Shown: one piece after another, positions 30,385 to 35,272 of the stretch
Numbering within the stretch: the stretch's first letter is position 1
Layout of the letters: each line of letters begins with the position of its first letter
From: Halobellus captivus
GTDB taxonomy: Archaea > Halobacteriota > Halobacteria > Halobacteriales > Haloferacaceae
Direction: 5' to 3'
DNA: 35,272 bases
NCBI RefSeq assembly: GCF_007655485.1
Contig: NZ_VJXQ01000004.1
Location: forward strand, 133,214-168,485
Made by a program: the position numbers and the translations under genes
Notes under the pieces: generated by a model
The model's input: only the letters and a program-made list of their open reading frames with translations
The model's database searches: none
Told to the model about the DNA's origin: nothing

Positions 30385-32409
30385 ATGACAGATCGACCAA
30401 CCGCTCCGTATCCGGTCGTTCACGAACCGAGTCGAAAGTGGATCGAATCGACCAACGTCTGGGAGTTTATGCAGACGTATGATATCGGCGACCACGAAGA
30501 GCTGATCGCGCGAACGACCGGAGACGGCGGAAACGAGGGACCGGCGGGCCTCGAATGGTTCTGGGACGAACTCGTCGAGTATTTGGATATCGAATTTTTC
30601 ACGCCGTACGACCAGGTGTGCGACGACACCGACGGCCCGCAGTTCACGGACTGGTATCCCGGTGGACGGCTCAACATCGCGCACAACGTCCTTGACAGGC
30701 ACGCGACCGTCGACAGTACTCACCGCGAGGAGAGCGCGGTGATCTGGGAGGGTGAACCAGGCGACGTCCGGGAGGTATCCTTCGGTGACCTCCACGCGCA
30801 GGCGAACCGGGTCGCCAACTACCTCGAATCGACCGGGGTCGACGTCGGCGACACCGTCGGACTGTATATGCCGATGGTCCCGGAAGTCGCCGCCATCCTC
30901 TACGGCTGTTTCAAGGTGGGCGCAATCGCCGTCCCGATCTTCTCCGGGTTCGGGGTCGACGCGACGGCGACGCGGATCGACGACAGCGAGTGTACCGTGC
31001 TGTTCACCGGCGACGGGTTCTACCGACGGGGGAGCGAGATCGAACTCAAAGGGACCGCCGACAGCGCGATCGAGGCGGCGGGCCACGTCGAGCACGTCGT
31101 CGTCTACGATCGACTCGGATCGCGTGACGGAGGCGGAGGCGCAGACATCCCGTGGCAGGGCGACCGCGACGCCTGGTGGGACGACGCCATCGGCACGGCG
31201 GACGATAGCTACGAGTCGGCGTCGTTGCCGTCGAACCAGGAATCAATGCTGCTGTACTCCTCGGGGACGACCGGGGAGCCGAAGGGGATCGTGCACACGC
31301 ACGCTGGCGGCCTGCTCCAGCCAGCCAAGGAGATCCACTTCGGGTTCGATCAGCGGCCCGGCGATCGCTTCTTCTGGGTGAGCGATATCGGCTGGATGAT
31401 GGGTCCGTGGACGCTCATCGGCAATCACGCGTTCGGGGGGACGGTGTTTATGTACGAGGGCGCACCGGACCACCCCGAACCGGATCGCCTCTGGGAGATG
31501 ATCGACCGTCACGACCTCACGCAGTTCGGAATCTCCCCCACCGCGATCAGAGCGCTGCGCGGGCACGGTGACGACTGGGTCGAGTCGCACGACCTCTCGA
31601 GTCTCCGCCTGCTCGGTTCGACCGGAGAACCCTGGGATCGAGAGTCGTGGGAGTGGTTCTACGAGAAAGTCGGCGGCGGTGAGCGCCCTATTATGAATAT
31701 CTCCGGAGGCACGGAGATCATCGGCTGCTTCCTGATGCCGACGCCCATCCAACCACTGAAGCCCTGTTCGCTGGGCGGCCCCGGTCTCGGGATGGACATC
31801 GATATCATCGACGCAGAGGGGAACAGCGTCGCCGAATCAAACGAGCGCGGATTCCTCGTGGCCCGTCGGTCCTGCCCCTCGATGACGAAGAGCCTCTGGA
31901 GCGGTGACGAACGATATCTCGCGGAGTACTGGTCGACGTGGGACGATCTCTGGGACCACGGCGACTGGGCGCAACAGGACGAAGAGGGGTTCTGGTTCCT
32001 CCACGGACGTGCGGACGACGCCCTCAACGTGGCCGGTCGGAAGGTCGGCCCGGCCGAGATAGAGGGCGTTCTCGCGGAGCACGAGGCGGTCACGCAGGCG
32101 GCGGTCGTCGGCGTTCCCGACGACACGACCGGGACGGCCGTGATCGCGTTCGTGATCCCCGACTCGGAGTACGAACCGACAGACGCGCTCGCGGAGAGGC
32201 TACGGACTCTCGTCGGTCGACAACAGGGGAAGCCGTTCCGTCCCCGGGAGATCTATTTTGTCGATGACCTCCCGCGGACGCAGTCGGGGAAGATCATCCG
32301 ACGCGCCGTCAGAGCGGTGGCACAGCGCGATGAGCCAGGCGATCTCTCCTCGATGGAGAACCCGGCGGCACTCCGGGACCTCCGCGAGCGACTCGCCGAA
32401 GACGTGTAG
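30385..32409 (+). CDS. AMP-forming acyl-CoA synthetase, acetyl-CoA synthetase-like (674 aa)
   Basis: Activates an organic acid to its CoA ester via an acyl-AMP. Seen: an ACAS-type N-terminal part with WYPGGRLNIAHNVLDRHA; the ATP-binding P-loop-like YSSGTTGEPKGIVHTH near residues 289-304; GSTGEPWDRESWEWFY; NISGGTEIIG near 438-447; the hinge region WFLHGRADDALNVAGRKVGP; and the C-terminal catalytic Lys in RTQSGKIIRR near 635. Acetate-specific Acs enzymes carry a Trp where this protein has GGTE (DTWWQTE versus NISGGTE), so the acyl pocket is probably larger and the substrate a bigger acid. It lies 107 bases after E2 and probably supports the same pathway. It is convergent with the second E1 pair. 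Confidence 0.93.
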   Translation: MTDRPTAPYPVVHEPSRKWIESTNVWEFMQTYDIGDHEELIARTTGDGGNEGPAGLEWFWDELVEYLDIEFFTPYDQVCDDTDGPQFTDWYPGGRLNIAHNVLDRHATVDSTHREESAVIWEGEPGDVREVSFGDLHAQANRVANYLESTGVDVGDTVGLYMPMVPEVAAILYGCFKVGAIAVPIFSGFGVDATATRIDDSECTVLFTGDGFYRRGSEIELKGTADSAIEAAGHVEHVVVYDRLGSRDGGGGADIPWQGDRDAWWDDAIGTADDSYESASLPSNQESMLLYSSGTTGEPKGIVHTHAGGLLQPAKEIHFGFDQRPGDRFFWVSDIGWMMGPWTLIGNHAFGGTVFMYEGAPDHPEPDRLWEMIDRHDLTQFGISPTAIRALRGHGDDWVESHDLSSLRLLGSTGEPWDRESWEWFYEKVGGGERPIMNISGGTEIIGCFLMPTPIQPLKPCSLGGPGLGMDIDIIDAEGNSVAESNERGFLVARRSCPSMTKSLWSGDERYLAEYWSTWDDLWDHGDWAQQDEEGFWFLHGRADDALNVAGRKVGPAEIEGVLAEHEAVTQAAVVGVPDDTTGTAVIAFVIPDSEYEPTDALAERLRTLVGRQQGKPFRPREIYFVDDLPRTQSGKIIRRAVRAVAQRDEPGDLSSMENPAALRDLRERLAEDV

Positions 32410-32439
32410 TCGTTTTGGACCCGCCGTTGATATAGACTC

Positions 32440-32478
32440 GATCAGATCAGATCAGATCAGATCAGATCAGATCAGATC
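32440..32478. repeat. Pentanucleotide tandem repeat (GATCA), about 7.8 copies
   Basis: Seven perfect GATCA units plus GATC, eight GATC sites in 39 bases, in the gap between two convergent genes (stops at 32409 and 32519). The flanks have no repeat. It may be slippage-prone, and GATC is a known methylation target. A terminator role is not evident, as it has no T-run. Confidence 0.85.
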
Positions 32479-32518
32479 CAAATCGATATTTGAGAGAGTG
32501 GAAAATTCCGATCGGAGA

Positions 32519-33481
32519 TTATTCGACGACGTGCTCGATCGCTTCGGCGATCCGCGGCGGGTGTGGGATGTAGTAATCCTCCATCGACAGGAGCGGCACC
32601 GGAATGTCGAACCCGGTGACGCGCTCGATCGGAGCCTCGAGGTACATCAGCACCTCGTCGTTGATCGTCGCGATGATCTCGCTCGCCCAGCCACCGGAGC
32701 GAGGCGCTTCGTGGACGACGACCGCCCGGCCGGTCTTTTTCACCGACTGGACGATCGTGTCGCGGTCCATCGGCGAGATCGTCCGGAGATCGATCACCTC
32801 GGCGTCGACGTCGACCTTCGAGACCGCCTCGAGCGTCTGCTGCATCATCGCACCCCACGAGATCACGGTGACATCTTCTCCCTCCCGGCGGATCGCGGCT
32901 TCGCCGATCGGAACCTCGTAATCGTCTTCGGGGACGTCCTCGCGGATCGACCGGTAGACGTGTTTGGGTTCCATAAACAGGACCGGATCGGGGTCACGAA
33001 TCGACGCTTTGAGCAGCCCCTTCGTGTCGTATGGGGTACTCGGGATCACCACTTTGAGGCCGGGAATGTGCGCGTACGCGCCCTCCAGACTCTCGGAGTG
33101 GTGTTCGAGAGCACGAATCCCAGCCCCGTACGGCGTCCGAACCACGAGCGGGGCGCTCCACTCCCCGCGCGTTCGCCACCGCATCCGACTGGCGTGGGTC
33201 ACGAGCTGGTCGAACGCCGGGGGGAGGAAGCCGGAGAACTGAATCTCCGCGACCGGACGCAGTCCGAACACCGCTAACCCGACGGCCCCGCCCGCGATGG
33301 CGATCTCCGAAAGTGGGGTGTCGACCACGCGAGTCCCACCGAACCGATCTTTCAATCCCTCAGTCGCCCTGAAGACGCCACCGGTCTCGGCGACGTCCTC
33401 GCCGAAGACGACGACCCGTTCGTCTCGCTCCATCTCCTCAGCCAGCGCCATATTGATGGCGTTGATGATAGTTTCAGGCAT
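32519..33481 (-). CDS. Second 2-oxoacid dehydrogenase E1 beta subunit (320 aa)
   Basis: Beta subunit of a separate E1. Seen: INAINMALAEEMERDERVVV and FGEDVAETGGVFRATEGLKD, a textbook PdhB/BkdB opening; VDTPLSEIAIAGGAVGLAVF, with the active-site Glu; RALEHHSESLEGAYAHIPGL; VVIPSTPYDTKGLLKASIRD; AEVIDLRTISPMDRDTIVQS; and HEAPRSGGWASEIIA. This set is closer to the common branched-chain/pyruvate type than is the plus-strand copy: compare PLSEIAIAG here with PISETAYIG there. The start at 33481 lies 6 bases after the alpha stop at 33488, so they are co-translated. No E2, lipoyl or E3 gene follows: the operon ends here against the synthetase. Confidence 0.95.
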   Translation of the reverse strand: MPETIINAINMALAEEMERDERVVVFGEDVAETGGVFRATEGLKDRFGGTRVVDTPLSEIAIAGGAVGLAVFGLRPVAEIQFSGFLPPAFDQLVTHASRMRWRTRGEWSAPLVVRTPYGAGIRALEHHSESLEGAYAHIPGLKVVIPSTPYDTKGLLKASIRDPDPVLFMEPKHVYRSIREDVPEDDYEVPIGEAAIRREGEDVTVISWGAMMQQTLEAVSKVDVDAEVIDLRTISPMDRDTIVQSVKKTGRAVVVHEAPRSGGWASEIIATINDEVLMYLEAPIERVTGFDIPVPLLSMEDYYIPHPPRIAEAIEHVVE

Positions 33482-33487
33482 AGATAC

Positions 33488-34636
33488 TCACCCCTTTGGT
33501 CGCCGCACAATATACTCCTCTAACTCGTCCAGTTCGCGGAGACTGCGTTCGAGTTCGGCCAGTTGCTCTTCGAGGGCGGGCGGCATCTCCTCGTAGAGGT
33601 ATTTGAACATCTCGTCGATGTCTCGCGGGCCGTAGTCGTTCGCCGCCTCGATCGCCGCGTCGAACTCCTCGTCCACCTCGGCGACCATCGCCTCTTTGTC
33701 GACTTCATCCCACAGACCCTCGGATTTGAGGAACGTCTCGTAGCGCTCGATCGGGTCTCTGTCCAGCCACGGCTCGACCTCGTCGCGGTCGCGGTACTGC
33801 GTTGGGTCGTCGCTGGTTGAATGCCCCTCCCGGCGATAGGTGAGCCCCTCGAAGACAACCGGATTCCCCTGCCGAGCGAGTTCTCGCGCCTCGCTCATCG
33901 CGTGGTACGTCGCGAGAACGTCGTTGCCGTCGACGCGAATGCCGTGCACGCCGTAGCCGACTGCGCGCTGAGCGATCGAGTTCGCGTTCGTCTGTTTCTC
34001 GAACGGCGTCGAGATCGCCCACTGGTTGTTCTGACAGTAGAAGATGGTGGGCGCGTCGAGGACACCGGCGAAGTTAACCGCCTCGTGGAACGCACCGGTA
34101 CTCGTCGCGCCGTCACCGAAGTGGGCGGTAACGACGGCGTCGGTGTCGGTGATGTTCATTCCCCAGCCGATGCCGGTGACCACCGGCAAGTAGCCGCCGA
34201 CGGAGATGCCGATCATACAGTTACGCTGGGCGAGATATTTCTGTGCGTCGTCGATGCCGCGCCAGAAGAGCAGAATATCGCGCAGCGAGACGCCTTTCAT
34301 CAGCATCGCGCTCGTCTCACGGCCCATCGCGAGCAGGTAGTCCTCGTCCTTGAGCGCGTACCCGCTGCCGACGATACTCGCCTCGTGCCCGCGACTCGAT
34401 CCGACGGTTCCCATCTCGCCCCGTCGCTGGAGGTTGATCATCCGCTCTGCGTATCGCTTCTCGACGAGCATCCACCGGTAGAGGTCCACGAACTCCCTCG
34501 TATCGAGATCGGGGACGTCTTCGGAGTCATATTCGCCATTCTCATCTATTATCTGATATTTCGTGACAGGAAGATCGTCCTGTGTTATCCACGGGGCGTC
34601 CAGTTCGTCAGCCCCCTCTGAAGTGTTTTTAGTCAT
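33488..34636 (-). CDS. Second 2-oxoacid dehydrogenase E1 alpha subunit (382 aa)
   Basis: Alpha subunit of the second E1. Seen: FVDLYRWMLVEKRYAERMIN, LQRRGEMGTVGSSRGHEASI, ILLFWRGIDDAQKYLAQRNC, the TPP motif HFGDGATSTGAFHEAVNFAG ending QNNQWAISTPFEKQ, and YRREGHSTSDDPTQYR with phosphorylation-loop-like Ser/Thr in the place found in pyruvate and branched-chain E1 alpha. Its longer N-terminus (WITQDDLPVTKYQIIDENGE) is typical of branched-chain-type E1 alpha. The start at 34636 is preferred because the open frame above it is not acidic. TATA-like DNA (TTTATTAT on the minus strand, 34673-34681) is about 41 bases upstream. Divergent from the second amidohydrolase gene. Confidence 0.95.
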   Translation of the reverse strand: MTKNTSEGADELDAPWITQDDLPVTKYQIIDENGEYDSEDVPDLDTREFVDLYRWMLVEKRYAERMINLQRRGEMGTVGSSRGHEASIVGSGYALKDEDYLLAMGRETSAMLMKGVSLRDILLFWRGIDDAQKYLAQRNCMIGISVGGYLPVVTGIGWGMNITDTDAVVTAHFGDGATSTGAFHEAVNFAGVLDAPTIFYCQNNQWAISTPFEKQTNANSIAQRAVGYGVHGIRVDGNDVLATYHAMSEARELARQGNPVVFEGLTYRREGHSTSDDPTQYRDRDEVEPWLDRDPIERYETFLKSEGLWDEVDKEAMVAEVDEEFDAAIEAANDYGPRDIDEMFKYLYEEMPPALEEQLAELERSLRELDELEEYIVRRPKG

Positions 34637-34672
34637 ACGTCGTTCGGTCCGTATCGGTTGACTTATCGGGCT

Positions 34673-34681
34673 GATAATAAA
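34673..34681 (-). promoter_or_regulatory. TATA-like box of the second E1 operon
   Basis: On the minus strand the AT-rich run ATTTATTAT lies about 41 bases before the E1 alpha ATG at 34636, implying a short leader. The 280-base divergent region also serves the amidohydrolase gene at 34915. Confidence 0.35.
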
Positions 34682-34897
34682 TATACCGAAGGACTGAACC
34701 CGCCGCTGTCGAGCGAGAACTGAGTCACGCACCTATTTGGGGCATCGTGCGAAGCCGTGTTGGGAGAGAGGTAAAACGCTATATGGATTCGTCAACGAAC
34801 GGTAACGTATATGTGGAGACCTCACACCCAACACGAAATCGTATCAATCTATTCACAGGAGTTGGCATCACCAAATACACCGCGTTTACTCGGCTCA

Positions 34898-34912
34898 GTC
34901 ACGGAGCGTGAC
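34898..34912. promoter_or_regulatory. Inverted repeat just before the second amidohydrolase start
   Basis: GTCACG-GAG-CGTGAC has perfect 6-bp arms and ends two bases before the ATG at 34915. On a leaderless message this would lie at the transcription start, a good place for a repressor. Confidence 0.4.
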
Positions 34913-34914
34913 CG

Positions 34915-35272
34915 ATGATCGACGTATCCGAGGAGCGAGTCATCGACTGCGACTGGCACTATCAGGACTCGTTCAAGGAAGTCGCCGAGTATATGCCCGA
35001 ACCGTGGCGCACGAAGTACAAAAACAGCTTCTGGGAGGACAGCGGGGTGACGCAGGCGCTCAGTTCGTTTTTCCCGACATCGACGGGCGACAGACAGAAC
35101 TACGGGAAGGTTCTGCGCGAGCACTCGAATTACCCGGACGCGCCCGAGGAACCCGAGCGCGTCGGCGAGGGAATGGAATTCCTCGATATCGACGTCTCCC
35201 TGCAGATTTCGCATCTCATCCTCGCAATGGGCGGCATCACCGCCGACGACGAGCGCGTGCAGGCCTTCACCA
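34915..35272 (+). CDS. Amidohydrolase family 2 protein, 3' partial
   Basis: The first 119 residues of a second amidohydrolase-2 protein; the frame runs off the end of the window. It starts MIDVSEERVIDCDWHYQDSF, with the family's D-x-x-H-like opening (DCDWH) that supplies metal ligands. It continues KEVAEYMPEPWRTKYKNSFW and a variable region, and contains EFLDIDVSLQISHLILAMGG, which fits the usual LDxxGVDxxVLxP segment. It is only distantly like the 3432 protein. It is divergent from the second E1 pair, with 278 bases between starts, suggesting shared regulation. The catalytic His residues of the later strands lie outside the window. Confidence 0.88.
   Translation, partial: MIDVSEERVIDCDWHYQDSFKEVAEYMPEPWRTKYKNSFWEDSGVTQALSSFFPTSTGDRQNYGKVLREHSNYPDAPEEPERVGEGMEFLDIDVSLQISHLILAMGGITADDERVQAFT

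Noticed and set aside
1-35272. CRISPR arrays, rRNA and tRNA genes
   Set aside because: No regularly spaced repeats and no recognisable RNA-gene signatures were found on reading both strands.

Overview
The window is haloarchaeal (class Halobacteria). The proteins are rich in Asp and Glu and the coding DNA is GC-rich with GC-rich third positions. Many genes start right behind a TATA-like box about 26-30 bases upstream, the leaderless archaeal arrangement. Several families are typical of haloarchaea: RdfA, a halocyanin-like copper protein with a Tat signal, a dodecin-like protein, a Bat-type HTH regulator, DUF5789-, DUF2270- and DUF1328-type proteins. I cannot assign a genus. I see no rRNA, tRNA or CRISPR array.

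Layout. 1-8.3 kb: the end of a MATE exporter, a small ribbon-helix-helix-like protein, the cell-shape factor RdfA, then a catabolic-looking run on the plus strand (Rieske [2Fe-2S] protein, metal-dependent amidohydrolase, hydantoinase/oxoprolinase subunits A and B). 8.3-16.9 kb: loosely packed single genes with long gaps (Cys-rich copper-binding four-helix protein, DUF1328 membrane protein, a membrane protein with a paralogue at 23.5 kb, GNAT with a zinc ribbon, dodecin-like protein, Bat-like regulator, AI-2E family permease, rubredoxin-like and DUF5789-like proteins). A frameshifted gene lies at 11.5-11.8 kb. 16.9-18.0 kb: a patch of gene decay. It holds a fragment of a thiamine-diphosphate enzyme, the first residues of a gamma-glutamylcyclotransferase-like protein between 18-bp perfect inverted repeats, and a 34-residue strongly basic ORF behind a palindrome and a TATA box. 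18.0-24.7 kb: PAC2-family protein, an Hsp20 plus phosphoribosyltransferase pair with two palindromes in its promoter, a halocyanin-like protein, small regulatory-looking proteins including a 51-residue C2H2 zinc finger, and a membrane cluster (DUF2270, paralogous membrane protein, DUF4177-like). 25.0-26.9 kb: a tyrosine recombinase and a companion gene.

27.2-35.3 kb is the strongest metabolic block. A plus-strand operon encodes a 2-oxoacid dehydrogenase: E1 alpha, E1 beta, a free-standing lipoyl protein and a free-standing E2 catalytic domain. No E3 is present. An acyl-CoA synthetase follows. Converging on it is a second E1 alpha/E1 beta pair with no E2 or E3. A second amidohydrolase, cut by the window end, is divergent from that pair. 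The likely theme is breakdown of organic acids and amides to acyl-CoA: amidohydrolases, Rieske protein and hydantoinase act on primary substrates, while 2-oxoacid dehydrogenases and the CoA ligase feed central metabolism. The substrates cannot be read from the sequence.

The best leads are the split E2 system with its inverted-repeat promoter region, the basic 34-residue ORF, the 18-bp inverted repeats around a gene remnant, the double palindrome at the Hsp20 promoter, and a (GATCA)n tract between the convergent operons.
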